This document shows positions 33,596 through 44,004 of a DNA stretch of 64,000 nucleotides, one piece after another; position 1 is the stretch's first letter, and each line of letters begins with the position of its first letter. Position numbers and translations under genes: made by a program. The notes beneath the pieces were generated by a model, which was given only the letters and a program-made list of their open reading frames with translations, did not search any database and was not told where the DNA came from. This stretch comes from Qipengyuania gaetbuli (GTDB lineage: Bacteria; Pseudomonadota; Alphaproteobacteria; Sphingomonadales; Sphingomonadaceae), in contig NZ_JAIUZO010000002.1 of the NCBI RefSeq assembly GCF_020171365.1, positions 1 to 64,000 of the forward strand. The letters are read 5' to 3'.

Positions 33596-35089
33596 TTGCG
33601 TGCGGTAAGAGGTCGATACGCCGGACGCACGATCCGGAACGCCTTCGGGGGTAAGCGCATACCGCAACACGTATCAGAAATCGACTTCCGGGAGCTCCTC
33701 GCCAGCTCGCCCAACCCCTATGTCCTGTTGAACCGCGACCTCGAGATCGCCTGGATGAATGACGCCTACCTGCGCGTCACCATGCGTGACCGGGACGGGA
33801 TCATCGGCCGCAACATATTTGATGCTTTCCCGAGCGAGGGTGAAAGCTACCGCCAGTTGGCGGAATCCCTCGATCGGGTGCTCCGGACCGGGGAACCGGA
33901 CGAGATTGCGCATATCCGCTACGATATCGCCAATCCCGACGGCACTTTCGACACCCATTTCTGGAGTGCAACCCACACGCCGCTGAAAGGCGACGACGGG
34001 CAAGTCCGCTACATTCTCCAGCACACGGTCAACATTACCGAACTGGAGACACTGCGGCGGACCATCGACGAGGCCGGCGTCGTCGAACGGGCAAAGAAGG
34101 TCGAGGAGCGCTACCGGACCGCTTCCGAAGAGCTGGAACGCGCGCGGATGCTGCTGGAGCAGGCGCCGGGATTTGTCGCGGTGCTCACCGGACCGGAACA
34201 CAGTTTCGTGCTCGCAAACGCTGCATACCGTCGCCTTCTCGGCGGTCGCAGGCTGATCGGGCGCACGATCGCCGAAGCCCTGCCGGAGGTCGTGGAACAG
34301 GGCTTCCTGCGCATCCTCGACGAGGTGCGCGCCACCGGCAAACCCTATTTCGGCAATCGCGAACTCGTCACTCTCGTAGACCCCGAAACGGGCAAGGCGG
34401 AGGAATCCCACCTCGAATTCATCTTCCAGCCCATCAGCGAAAAATCGGGCGATGTCACCGGCATCCTGATCCAGGGATACGACGTCAGCGAAGAGGTCGA
34501 GGCGGAAGAGCGGCAGAAACTGCTCATCAACGAACTCAACCACCGGGTGAAGAACACGCTCGCCATCGTGCAGGGCCTCGCCCAGCAGTCGTTCAAGACC
34601 GATCAGATGGATCATGGCCTTGATGTATTCGCCGCGCGCCTTGCCGCGCTCGCCAGCGCGCACAATCTGCTCACCGAGTTCAACTGGAAGAAGGCCGACG
34701 TCGAAAAGATCGTCCGCCGTTCGCTCGAGGCCACCGCTGGAACCCAGTCGGAACGGTATTCGCTGACCGGTCCCAAGGTCACGCTCGACCCGCAATCCGC
34801 GGTCGCCCTCGCCATGGTGGTCCACGAACTTGCCACCAACGCTCTCAAATACGGGGCCTTGTCGGACGAGAAGGGATGCATCGCCATCACCTGGGACCGC
34901 CGCTCCGAGGAAGACGGATCACGGCTCATCTTCGACTGGCGCGAAAGTGGCGGACCTGCCATCGAAGCACCGACTAGGCGCGGCTTCGGGTCCCGGCTCA
35001 TCTCCCGCGCCTTCGGCAATCGCGGCGACTGTGCTGACCTCACCTACCACGAAGACGGCCTGCATTGCCGCCTGGAGACGAAACTGTGA
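33596..35089 (+). CDS. PAS-containing HWE/HisKA_2-type sensor histidine kinase (cytosolic)
   Basis: The protein is about 497 residues with two PAS domains (about 28-145 and 165-290) and a HWE-type dimerisation/ATPase module. The phosphorylatable His316 lies in ELNHRVKNTLAIVQGL, and the later RESGGP, VVHELATNALKYGAL and GFGSRLI segments form the catalytic domain. No transmembrane helix is visible, so it senses a cytosolic cue. There is no ATG or GTG at a suitable place. TTG at 33596 is the only conventional start, and it precedes a weak RBS. It is coupled to a response regulator by a GTGA overlap. Confidence 0.88.
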   Translation: MRAVRGRYAGRTIRNAFGGKRIPQHVSEIDFRELLASSPNPYVLLNRDLEIAWMNDAYLRVTMRDRDGIIGRNIFDAFPSEGESYRQLAESLDRVLRTGEPDEIAHIRYDIANPDGTFDTHFWSATHTPLKGDDGQVRYILQHTVNITELETLRRTIDEAGVVERAKKVEERYRTASEELERARMLLEQAPGFVAVLTGPEHSFVLANAAYRRLLGGRRLIGRTIAEALPEVVEQGFLRILDEVRATGKPYFGNRELVTLVDPETGKAEESHLEFIFQPISEKSGDVTGILIQGYDVSEEVEAEERQKLLINELNHRVKNTLAIVQGLAQQSFKTDQMDHGLDVFAARLAALASAHNLLTEFNWKKADVEKIVRRSLEATAGTQSERYSLTGPKVTLDPQSAVALAMVVHELATNALKYGALSDEKGCIAITWDRRSEEDGSRLIFDWRESGGPAIEAPTRRGFGSRLISRAFGNRGDCADLTYHEDGLHCRLETKL

Positions 35090-35436
35090 AACTCGACGGT
35101 GCCCGGCTTTTGATACTGGAAGACGAACCGATCATCGCCTTCGGCCTCGAGGACATGCTGCTCGACGAAGGCGCGCAGGTTTCCCTAGCCACGGCACTCG
35201 ACGAAGCGGAAGATCACCTGGCCGGCGGCTCCTTCGATTGCGCGATACTCGACGTGAACGTGCGCGGGGAAAAGAGCTACGGTTTCGCAGAGGTGCTCAA
35301 GAACCGCGGCATCCGCTTCATTTTCGCCACGGGCTACGGCGAAAGCGCCCACCCTGACGAATTCATGGACGTGCCGACGATCACCAAACCCTATTCGATC
35401 GAGCAGATCCGGGACACGCTGGCACGCCTCGCCTGA
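35086..35436 (+). CDS. Single-domain response regulator
   Basis: The 116-residue receiver domain has acidic pocket residues (LEDEP, residues 11-15), phospho-acceptor Asp56 in AILDVNVRGE, Thr in FATGYGES and Lys in ITKPYS. No output domain follows. GTG at 35086 overlaps the kinase stop (GTGA), so the two form a pair. Single-domain regulators paired with HWE kinases often act as phosphate sinks or feed other pathways, including the general stress response, which is inference here. Confidence 0.93.
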   Translation: MKLDGARLLILEDEPIIAFGLEDMLLDEGAQVSLATALDEAEDHLAGGSFDCAILDVNVRGEKSYGFAEVLKNRGIRFIFATGYGESAHPDEFMDVPTITKPYSIEQIRDTLARLA

Positions 35437-35510
35437 CAAGAGGCAGGATCAGCCGTGGATGACGGCACAAGACGGTGGATTGCCATTCCGTAAGTGCGTA
35501 TGGCCGCCCC

Positions 35511-35948
<438 letters not shown>

Positions 35949-35949
35949 C

Positions 35950-37263
<1,314 letters not shown>

Positions 37264-37274
37264 GGAGACATCCG

Positions 37275-37499
37275 ATGGAAGACCGCGAACCCGGACACCA
37301 GGATCACGACCTCATCCCCGATGCCACGGAAGAGGTGAAGAGCATGGCCAAGCAAGGGCTCGATCACCCCTCGACCAAGCCGGTCCTCGTCGGTGCAGCC
37401 ATCGGGGCGGTCGCTGGCGGAATTCTTCCAGTGATAACCTGGCCCATCGGCCTCGTGGCCGGAGCCGGCATAGCTCTCTACAAACGACTAAGGCCCTAA
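37275..37499 (+). CDS. Small membrane protein of unknown function
   Basis: The 74-residue protein has a polar, acidic and His-containing N-terminus and then two short hydrophobic stretches (VLVGAAIGAVAGGILPVITW and IGLVAGAGIALYKRL) with glycine-zipper spacing. TAAGGAGACATCC before the ATG is a strong RBS and supports translation. It sits between glyA and nrdR, and its stop is immediately followed by the nrdR ATG. The function is unknown; the glycine-zipper character recalls the proteins at 20.3-22.3 kb. Confidence 0.75.
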   Translation: MEDREPGHQDHDLIPDATEEVKSMAKQGLDHPSTKPVLVGAAIGAVAGGILPVITWPIGLVAGAGIALYKRLRP

Positions 37500-37970
37500 A
37501 TGCGCTGTCCTTTTTGTGCCAATGACGACAGCCAGGTAAAGGATAGTCGTCCGACCGAGGATTCCACCTCGATCCGTCGCCGCCGCCAGTGTTCGAGTTG
37601 TGGTGCGCGCTTCACGACGTTCGAACGCGTCCAGCTGCGCGAAGTCACAGTGGTCAAATCCGGCGACCGGCGCGAGGCTTTCGATCGCAGCAAGCTGGAA
37701 CAGTCCATCTCGCTCGCCTGCCGTAAGCGCGACGTTTCGGCGGACCGTATCGACAGGCTCGTCTCCGGCATCCAGCGCCAGGTGGAAACCGCCGGAGAGG
37801 CCGAAGTCGCATCGCAGCGCATCGGCGAAATGGTGATGGACGGCCTGCGCCAGCTCGACAGCGTCGCCTACATCCGGTTCGCCTCGGTCTATCGCGATTT
37901 CAGCGAAGCCCGCGATTTCGAGGAATTCGCCAGCACCGTGCAGGAAGCCGCCGCCAATGAGCGAAGCTGA
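37500..37970 (+). CDS. nrdR: Transcriptional repressor NrdR
   Basis: The 156-residue protein has an N-terminal zinc ribbon ([18 protein letters not shown] and [16 protein letters not shown], four Cys) and an ATP-cone ([20 protein letters not shown], about 50-70). It represses ribonucleotide reductase genes in response to ATP/dATP. It follows glyA as usual for the group. The next gene begins 14 bases before its stop. Confidence 0.97.
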   Translation: MRCPFCANDDSQVKDSRPTEDSTSIRRRRQCSSCGARFTTFERVQLREVTVVKSGDRREAFDRSKLEQSISLACRKRDVSADRIDRLVSGIQRQVETAGEAEVASQRIGEMVMDGLRQLDSVAYIRFASVYRDFSEARDFEEFASTVQEAAANERS

Positions 37971-38688
37971 CCAGCGCAAGCCGGTAATCGTCCTCGTCCG
38001 GCCCCAACTGGGCGAGAATATCGGCAAGGCGGCCCGTGCCATGCTGAATTTCGGGTTGGTGGAACTGCGCCTCGTGGAACCGCGCGACGGCTGGCCCAAC
38101 CCTTCGGCAGGCCCGGCAGCAGCAGGCGCCGACGTGGTGCTCGACAAGGCAGAGGTATTCGCCTCGACGGCCGAAGCCGTGGCTGATTGCGCGCATGTCT
38201 ATGCGACGACTGTCCGCAAGCGCGGCGTGACCAAGCCGGTCTACACGCCCGAAGAGGCTGCCCGCGAAATGGCCGGGGCTGTGGGGCGGAGCGCGATCCT
38301 GTTCGGCCCGGAACGCTCGGGCCTCGAAACCGAGGACGTGGCCCTTGCCCGCGCCATCCTGACCGTGCCGATCAATCCGGACTTCGGCTCGCTCAACCTC
38401 GCGCAGGCGGTGATCCTGTGCGCCTACGAGTGGTCGAAGCACGAGAACCTCGTGCAACCGACGCAGGAAGACCTCCTGCCGCCTGCGCCGCAGGACGAAC
38501 TCGAAGGGCTGATCGGTCATCTCGAAGGCATGCTGGAGCCCAAGGGTTACTTTCTTCCAGCGACGCGCGCGGATGCCACGCGCCGCACCCTCCGCGGCGT
38601 GCTGACCAAGCCGGGCTGGAACCATCTCGAGGTGCGCACGCTGCGCGGCGTTTTGTCGAGCCTGGAACGCCGTTCGAAGAAAGACTGA
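37957..38688 (+). CDS. TrmJ-like SPOUT RNA methyltransferase
   Basis: The 243-residue protein shows the SPOUT (SpoU/TrmH) motifs [20 protein letters not shown] (about 13-32, motif 1), [16 protein letters not shown] (motif 2) and [20 protein letters not shown] (motif 3, knot). The C-terminal helical extension is of the kind seen in TrmJ, which 2'-O-methylates tRNA position 32. The exact target is inferred from the length and family. It overlaps nrdR by 14 bases. Confidence 0.88.
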   Translation: MSEADQRKPVIVLVRPQLGENIGKAARAMLNFGLVELRLVEPRDGWPNPSAGPAAAGADVVLDKAEVFASTAEAVADCAHVYATTVRKRGVTKPVYTPEEAAREMAGAVGRSAILFGPERSGLETEDVALARAILTVPINPDFGSLNLAQAVILCAYEWSKHENLVQPTQEDLLPPAPQDELEGLIGHLEGMLEPKGYFLPATRADATRRTLRGVLTKPGWNHLEVRTLRGVLSSLERRSKKD

Positions 38689-38755
38689 TCGTTTTCGAGG
38701 AAACGGGCGTCATCGCCATTCCTACACGAATCCCCTGTATTTTAAGGACTTCCCC

Positions 38756-39016
38756 ATGCGTATCGCCCTGACTGCACTTTCCGTCCTCGCGCTTTCGGCC
38801 CCGCTGGCCGCGCAGGATCACTCGCATCACGGCGACCACGCGACGACCGAAGCCAAGCAGGAAGCTGCAAAGGCCGAGAAGAAGAAGCAGAAGAAGATCT
38901 GCAAGAACGTCGGCAACATGGGCACGCGCTTCTCGGAAAAGGTCTGCCTGACCGAAGCCGAATGGGAAGCCGAACGCCGCGCGACCCAGGACGGCATCCG
39001 CGACGCCAAGCGCTGA
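38756..39016 (+). CDS. Small exported His-rich, two-Cys protein
   Basis: The 86-residue protein has a cleavable signal peptide (MRIALTALSVLALSAPLAAQ), a histidine cluster (DHSHHGDH) right after the cleavage site, and a Lys/Ala/Glu helix. The conserved-looking end has two Cys (KICKNVGNMGTRFSEKVC then LTEAEWE). The paired Cys could form a disulfide, and the His cluster suggests possible metal binding. TTAAGGA precedes the ATG. No named family is recognised. Confidence 0.7.
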   Translation: MRIALTALSVLALSAPLAAQDHSHHGDHATTEAKQEAAKAEKKKQKKICKNVGNMGTRFSEKVCLTEAEWEAERRATQDGIRDAKR

Positions 39017-39032
39017 GGAAGCGGCCTGCGCC

Positions 39033-39356
39033 TCAGCTGCGCAGGCGGTCCCATTCCTCGAGTTCGTAAGCGATCGAGGTTTCGACCAGCTCTTCCCAGA
39101 TCTGCGCGATCTTTCCGGCGGGAAGGTCGCGCTTTTCCGCATCGAGGCGGGCGTTGGCGATCACTTCCGCCTTGCGCGCCTCGTCCCTCACGACATTGCG
39201 GTCCTGCTTGATGCGCGCGGCTGCCCGCATGTAGCCGAACCGCCGGTCGAGCAGGGCCATCAGTTCGCGGTCCGTGCTGTCCACCCCTGCGCGCACTTCG
39301 CGCATGTCGGTGCAGTCTTCGGGCAGCGTGATTTCAACGGGCTTGGTCGTGTCCAT
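39033..39356 (-). CDS. Chorismate mutase (AroQ class)
   Basis: The 107-residue protein has the AroQ all-helical pattern: a first helix with [20 protein letters not shown], then [19 protein letters not shown], and a third helix near the end ([19 protein letters not shown]). The enzyme converts chorismate to prephenate for Phe and Tyr synthesis. It is divergent from trpB across 91 bases. A frame extending 21 residues upstream exists, but MDTTKPVE at 39356 gives the better N-terminus. Confidence 0.9.
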   Translation of the reverse strand: MDTTKPVEITLPEDCTDMREVRAGVDSTDRELMALLDRRFGYMRAAARIKQDRNVVRDEARKAEVIANARLDAEKRDLPAGKIAQIWEELVETSIAYELEEWDRLRS

Positions 39357-39387
39357 GGGGGCGGCGCATGGCGAAGCCAGACGCGCT

Positions 39388-39418
39388 TGTCGAGGGCAAA
39401 CCAAACCCTCTCTCGACA
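39388..39418 (+). promoter_or_regulatory. Inverted repeat between chorismate mutase and trpB
   Basis: TGTCGAG (39388-39394) and CTCGACA (39412-39418) form 7-base perfect arms; inner GGG and CCC can extend pairing partially. It occupies the middle of the 91-base divergent promoter region and could be an operator or a leader hairpin. Only the symmetry is certain. Confidence 0.4.
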
Positions 39419-39447
39419 TAGCCCTTTTGCATCGTCATGGAGACCGC

Positions 39448-40662
39448 ATGGTTAGCCAGGCAAATACCTTCCGCAACATGCCGGACGAGCGCGGCCATTT
39501 TGGCGATTACGGTGGCCGCTATGTCGCCGAAACGCTGATGCCGCTCGTCCTCGATCTCGAACGCGAATACCGGGCGGCGCAGGCCGACCCGGAATTCCAG
39601 CGCCAATTCGACGATCTGCTCGAACATTACGTGGGCCGCCCTTCCCCGCTCTATTTCGCAGAGCGGCTGACAGAGGCGCTTGGCGGCGCGCAGGTCTGGT
39701 TCAAGCGAGACGAGCTGAATCACACGGGCGCACACAAGATCAACAATTGCATCGGGCAGATCCTGCTCGCGATCCGCATGGGCAAGACGCGCATCATCGC
39801 GGAAACCGGTGCCGGACAGCATGGCGTGGCGACCGCCACGGTCTGCGCGCGCTTCGGTCTGCCCTGCGTGGTCTACATGGGCGCAGAAGACGTACGGCGG
39901 CAGTCGCCCAACGTCTTCCGCATGAAGCTGCTCGGCGCAGAAGTCGTGCCCGTCACCAGCGGCCGCGGGACGCTTAAGGATGCGATGAACGAAGGGCTGC
40001 GCGACTGGGTCGCGAATGTCCACGACACCTTCTACATCATCGGCACCGCAGCCGGTCCGCATCCGTACCCTGAGCTTGTCCGCGACTTCCAGAGCGTGAT
40101 CGGCAAGGAAGCGCGCGCGCAGATGCTCGACCGCATCGGTCGCCTGCCCGACCTGCTGGTGGCAGCGATCGGCGGCGGCTCGAACGCGCTCGGCCTCTTC
40201 CACCCCTTCCTCGACGATCCGGACGTGAAGATGCTGGGCGTGGAAGCGGCAGGCTACGGCCTCGACGGCGACCAGCACGCAGCCAGCCTGCTCGGCGGCT
40301 TTCCCGGCGTGCTTCACGGCAACAAGACCTACCTGCTGCAGGACGACGACGGCCAGATCACAGAGGGCCACTCGATCAGCGCAGGCCTCGATTATCCGGG
40401 CATCGGGCCGGAACACGCCTGGCTCAAGGACATGGGCCGCGTGGAATACACCGCCATCACCGATGAAGAGGCGCTCGACGCCTTCCAGCTGCTCTGCCGG
40501 ACCGAAGGCATCATTCCCGCGCTCGAACCCAGCCACGCCATCGCGGCGGTCGCCAAGCGCGCCAAGGAAATGCCGAAGGACAGCGTGATCCTCGCCAACC
40601 TCTGCGGACGCGGGGACAAGGACATCTTCACCGTCGCCGAGAGGCTGGGAGTGGAGATGTGA
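39448..40662 (+). CDS. trpB: Tryptophan synthase beta subunit
   Basis: The 404-residue PLP enzyme shows [20 protein letters not shown] (about 15-34), [17 protein letters not shown] (PLP Lys), [12 protein letters not shown] and [15 protein letters not shown]. It condenses indole with serine. The ATG at 39448 lies 7 bases after ATGGAGA. Downstream come a small membrane protein, trpA, accD and folC, the common alphaproteobacterial order but without trpF immediately upstream. Confidence 0.98.
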   Translation: MVSQANTFRNMPDERGHFGDYGGRYVAETLMPLVLDLEREYRAAQADPEFQRQFDDLLEHYVGRPSPLYFAERLTEALGGAQVWFKRDELNHTGAHKINNCIGQILLAIRMGKTRIIAETGAGQHGVATATVCARFGLPCVVYMGAEDVRRQSPNVFRMKLLGAEVVPVTSGRGTLKDAMNEGLRDWVANVHDTFYIIGTAAGPHPYPELVRDFQSVIGKEARAQMLDRIGRLPDLLVAAIGGGSNALGLFHPFLDDPDVKMLGVEAAGYGLDGDQHAASLLGGFPGVLHGNKTYLLQDDDGQITEGHSISAGLDYPGIGPEHAWLKDMGRVEYTAITDEEALDAFQLLCRTEGIIPALEPSHAIAAVAKRAKEMPKDSVILANLCGRGDKDIFTVAERLGVEM

Positions 40663-40871
40663 AAGCAGTCCTCCGTTTCCTGGCCAATGTGATCGTCCTC
40701 GCAATCCTGTGGCTCACGCTCTGGTGGTTGCTGGATTTCGTACCCGGGTTCGAGGAGCCGCTGCTTTCGACCTGGTCGATCGCCAAGTTTTCGGGTTTCA
40801 TCGCTGCCATGCTCATCGTGTCGCTCAACCGGCACAAGTTTCCATGGCTCCGTCTTGGAAACACCCACTAA
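40659..40871 (+). CDS. Small two-helix membrane protein between trpB and trpA
   Basis: The 70-residue protein starts at GTG overlapping the trpB stop (GTGA). It has two hydrophobic segments ([20 protein letters not shown] and [13 protein letters not shown]) and a basic C-terminus. I recognise no family. Coupling to trpB by overlap argues that it is translated; a role in tryptophan synthesis would be speculative. Confidence 0.68.
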   Translation: MKAVLRFLANVIVLAILWLTLWWLLDFVPGFEEPLLSTWSIAKFSGFIAAMLIVSLNRHKFPWLRLGNTH

Positions 40872-40947
40872 TTGGCTTGGACGGTTTTCAGAAGTTGCGC
40901 GGTGCCAATTCCTGTGTCCTACTGGCCGCCGCCTCTGGCATAAGGCG

Positions 40948-40985
40948 CGAATGTCCGGGCACGCACATTCGACAATACCCGTATT
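40948..40985 (+). promoter_or_regulatory. Inverted repeats in the gap upstream of trpA
   Basis: The 195-base gap between the small membrane protein and trpA holds CGAATGT/ACATTCG (40948-40954 and 40965-40971, 10-base spacer). AATAC-CC-GTATT (40974-40985) follows three bases later. Either could be an RNA hairpin or an operator, possibly marking an internal promoter for trpA-accD-folC. No classical attenuator with a Trp-codon leader peptide was seen. Confidence 0.35.
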
Positions 40986-41066
40986 TTCGTGGCTTTTCGC
41001 CGCACGATTTTTTCCCGCCAAGACCGTGTTCCATCCGTTCCAAGCTGTAGGATTGCCGACGATCCC

Positions 41067-41867
41067 ATGAGCGTTTCAGACCGCCTCTCCAACGCCTTCA
41101 ACAAGCCCCATCCCGCTCTCGTCTGCTTCATCACGGCAGGCGATGGCGACACAGCGGCCAATCTCGACGCACTCGTGGAAGGCGGCGCGGACGTGATCGA
41201 ACTCGGCATGCCGTTCACCGATCCGATGGCGGACGGCCCGGCCATCCAGGCAGCGAACATCCGTTCGCTCAATGCGGGGACGACCACGGCCGACGTGCTG
41301 CGGATCGCGCGCAAGTTCCGCGACCGGCACCCCGATGTTCCGCTTGTGCTCATGGGTTATGCCAACCCGATGATACGGCGCGGTTCGGACTGGTTCGCCA
41401 AGGCAGCCAAGGACGCGGGTATCGACGGCGTAATCTGTGTCGACATACCTCCGGAAGAAGACGATGCGCTGGGTCCGTTCCTTCGCAATGCGGGCATATC
41501 TCCCATCCGCCTTGCCACGCCGACCACCGATGCGAAGCGCCTGCCGCAGGTTCTCGAAGGGTCTTCGGGCTTCCTCTACTACGTGGCCGTGGCCGGCATC
41601 ACCGGCATGCAGCAGGCCGCCATCGAATCGATCGAGGCCAATGTGAGCCGCATCAAGCAATCGACCGACATCCCCGTGGCTGTCGGTTTCGGCGTGCGTA
41701 CGCCCGAACAGGCCGGCGAAATCGCGCGCGTGACAGACGGTGTGGTCGTCGGTTCCGCGCTGGTGGAACTCGTCGCGGAACACGGGGCGCAGGCACCGGC
41801 AAAGCTGCGCGAACTCACCGCAGGGCTTGCCAAGGCGGTCCATTCGGCGGCAAGGGCCAGCGCATGA
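41067..41867 (+). CDS. trpA: Tryptophan synthase alpha subunit
   Basis: The 266-residue TIM-barrel protein contains the catalytic Glu and Asp in [17 protein letters not shown] (about 46-62), and [11 protein letters not shown] and [13 protein letters not shown] further along. It cleaves indole-3-glycerol phosphate and channels indole to TrpB. The ATG at 41067 gives the family N-terminus. It overlaps accD by four bases (ATGA). Confidence 0.97.
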   Translation: MSVSDRLSNAFNKPHPALVCFITAGDGDTAANLDALVEGGADVIELGMPFTDPMADGPAIQAANIRSLNAGTTTADVLRIARKFRDRHPDVPLVLMGYANPMIRRGSDWFAKAAKDAGIDGVICVDIPPEEDDALGPFLRNAGISPIRLATPTTDAKRLPQVLEGSSGFLYYVAVAGITGMQQAAIESIEANVSRIKQSTDIPVAVGFGVRTPEQAGEIARVTDGVVVGSALVELVAEHGAQAPAKLRELTAGLAKAVHSAARASA

Positions 41868-42715
41868 ACTGGTTCACGCGCGTCCGCAATTCGCTCACCT
41901 CGCTGTCCAAGCGCAGCACCGACAAGGATCTCTGGGTCAAATGCCCGAGCTGCCAGCAGATGGTGTTCGCGCAGGAATACCAAGAAAACGCCTTCGTCTG
42001 CCCGCGCTGCGACCACCATGGCCGCATCGGCGCAGACGAGCGGCTGGCGCAGCTCCTCGACGAAGGGTTCGAGGTGCTGCCGATTCCCGACGTGAAGGAA
42101 GACCCGCTCAAGTTCCGCGATACGTCGAAGTATACCGACCGCCTGAAGAAGGCCCGCGCGAAGAGCCCACACAAGGACGCCTTCCTTGTCGGTTCGGGCG
42201 CGATCGAGGGCAAGCCCGCGGTCGTCGGCGTGCAGGACTTCGGCTTCATGGGCGGATCGATGGGCATGGCCGTGGGCACTGCCTTCTGCCAGGGCGCCGA
42301 ACGCGCGCTGACCCGTCACTGCCCCTACATCGTCGTGACCGCCGCTGGCGGTGCGCGCATGCAGGAAGGCATTCTCAGCCTGATGCAGATGCCCAAGGCG
42401 ACCGTGATGACCCGCCGCCTCAAGGAAGCGGGACTGCCCTATATCGTCGTCCTGACCGACCCGACCACGGGCGGCGTGACGGCCAGCTACGCGATGCTCG
42501 GCGATGTGCACCTGGCCGAACCGGGCGCGCTGATCGGCTTTGCAGGCCAGCGTGTGATCCAGGACACCATTCGCGAGCAGCTGCCCGACGGCTTCCAGCG
42601 CGCCGAGTACCTGCACAAGCATGGCATGGTCGACATGGTCGTCCACCGCCACGACCTGCGCGATACGCTGGCGACGCTGATCGACTACCTCGCCCCTTCG
42701 GCTGAGGCAGCCTGA
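41864..42715 (+). CDS. accD: Acetyl-CoA carboxylase carboxyltransferase beta subunit
   Basis: The 283-residue protein has an N-terminal zinc ribbon (CPSCQQMVF and [11 protein letters not shown], four Cys) and the crotonase-fold carboxyltransferase domain ([29 protein letters not shown] region, split by motif, and [13 protein letters not shown] [10 protein letters not shown]). With AccA it transfers carboxyl from biotin to acetyl-CoA. Its start overlaps trpA, and folC begins 8 bp later. Confidence 0.97.
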   Translation: MNWFTRVRNSLTSLSKRSTDKDLWVKCPSCQQMVFAQEYQENAFVCPRCDHHGRIGADERLAQLLDEGFEVLPIPDVKEDPLKFRDTSKYTDRLKKARAKSPHKDAFLVGSGAIEGKPAVVGVQDFGFMGGSMGMAVGTAFCQGAERALTRHCPYIVVTAAGGARMQEGILSLMQMPKATVMTRRLKEAGLPYIVVLTDPTTGGVTASYAMLGDVHLAEPGALIGFAGQRVIQDTIREQLPDGFQRAEYLHKHGMVDMVVHRHDLRDTLATLIDYLAPSAEAA

Positions 42716-42723
42716 TCCCTTCG

Positions 42724-44004
42724 ATGCGGGATTTCGCCCGCTCCGAAAGCCCCGCGGTCCAGGCCCAGCTCGACCGGCTGGCGCGGTTGAGCGTGCCCGA
42801 TGGACGCCTCGGCCTCGACACGATCCGCGCGCTGCTCGACCGGCTCGGCAATCCGCACCGCAGGCTGCCGCCCGTGTTCCATGTCGCCGGGACCAACGGC
42901 AAGGGTTCGACCTGCGCCTTCCTGCGCGCCATGCTGGAGGCGGAAGGGTACAAGGTCCACGTCACCACCAGCCCGCATCTCGTGCGCTACAACGAGCGGA
43001 TCCGCGTGGCGGGCACGCTGATTTCGGACGAGCGGCTCGCCGACCTCCTGGCCGAGGTGCTGGATGCGGGCGAGGACCTCAACCCCAGCTTCTTCGAAGT
43101 CACCATTGCCGCAGCCTTCCTGGAATTCGCGCGCGTTCCGGCGGATGCCTGCGTGGTCGAAGTCGGCCTAGGCGGCCGCTTCGATGCTACGAATGTGCTT
43201 GAACCCCATGTTCTGGCCGCCTGCGGCATCGCTGCGCTGGGTATCGACCACGAACGTTTCCTGCTCGCACCGGAAGATGGCGTTCCGACCGTGCCGATCT
43301 CGCGTATCGCCTTCGAGAAGGCCGGAGTTGCCAAGCCCGGCGTTCCGCTGGTCACGCTGGAGGACAGCCATGTCCCGGAGGCCGAAGAGGTTATCAGGGA
43401 TGTGGCCGAGCGTGTCGGCGCACCGCTCCACATGGTTCCCTCTTTCGGCAACGGGAGCATCACCCCCGATGCAACCGGCTACCCCGAACCCGGGCTTGGC
43501 GGCGCGCATCAGGAACGGAACGCAGCCCTCGCCAATGGCATGTTGCGCGCGCAAACGAGGCTCGCGATCAGTGAAGAGGCGATCAGGACCGGCATCGAGA
43601 CGGCCAGATGGCCTGCACGGATGCAGCGCCTGGGAGCGGGCCCGCTGACCGCGCTCGTAGCTGACCGCGAGGTCTGGCTGGATGGCGGCCACAACCCGAG
43701 TGCCGGACTGGCGATTGCGGAAGCCTTTTCGGGCCCGCTCCATCTCGTCGTAGGGATGCTGGACAACAAGGACCCACGCTCGCTGCTCAATGCCCTGGGC
43801 GACCGGATCCGCTGGCTTGCGGTGGTCCCCATCCCGGGGCACGCGGCGCACGGTGTCGAGGCTTTCGGCATGGACGCGAAAAGAGCCGACGATGTCGTGG
43901 AGGCGCTCTCCGCCCTGCCTGCAGACGGCCATCCCGTGCTCATTGCAGGCTCGCTCTACCTCGCTGGCGAGGTCCTGCGCCTCAACGACGAAATGCCGGA
44001 CTGA
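42724..44004 (+). CDS. folC: Bifunctional folylpolyglutamate/dihydrofolate synthase
   Basis: The 426-residue Mur-ligase-like protein has the P-loop VAGTNGKGSTCAFLRAML (about 58-75), SPHLVRYNERIRV and the VEVGLGGRFDATN segment. DGGHNPSAGLAIAEAF begins the C-terminal domain. It adds glutamates to folates and may also form dihydrofolate. Its stop is directly abutted by the stop of the convergent ampG-like gene. Confidence 0.96.
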   Translation: MRDFARSESPAVQAQLDRLARLSVPDGRLGLDTIRALLDRLGNPHRRLPPVFHVAGTNGKGSTCAFLRAMLEAEGYKVHVTTSPHLVRYNERIRVAGTLISDERLADLLAEVLDAGEDLNPSFFEVTIAAAFLEFARVPADACVVEVGLGGRFDATNVLEPHVLAACGIAALGIDHERFLLAPEDGVPTVPISRIAFEKAGVAKPGVPLVTLEDSHVPEAEEVIRDVAERVGAPLHMVPSFGNGSITPDATGYPEPGLGGAHQERNAALANGMLRAQTRLAISEEAIRTGIETARWPARMQRLGAGPLTALVADREVWLDGGHNPSAGLAIAEAFSGPLHLVVGMLDNKDPRSLLNALGDRIRWLAVVPIPGHAAHGVEAFGMDAKRADDVVEALSALPADGHPVLIAGSLYLAGEVLRLNDEMPD

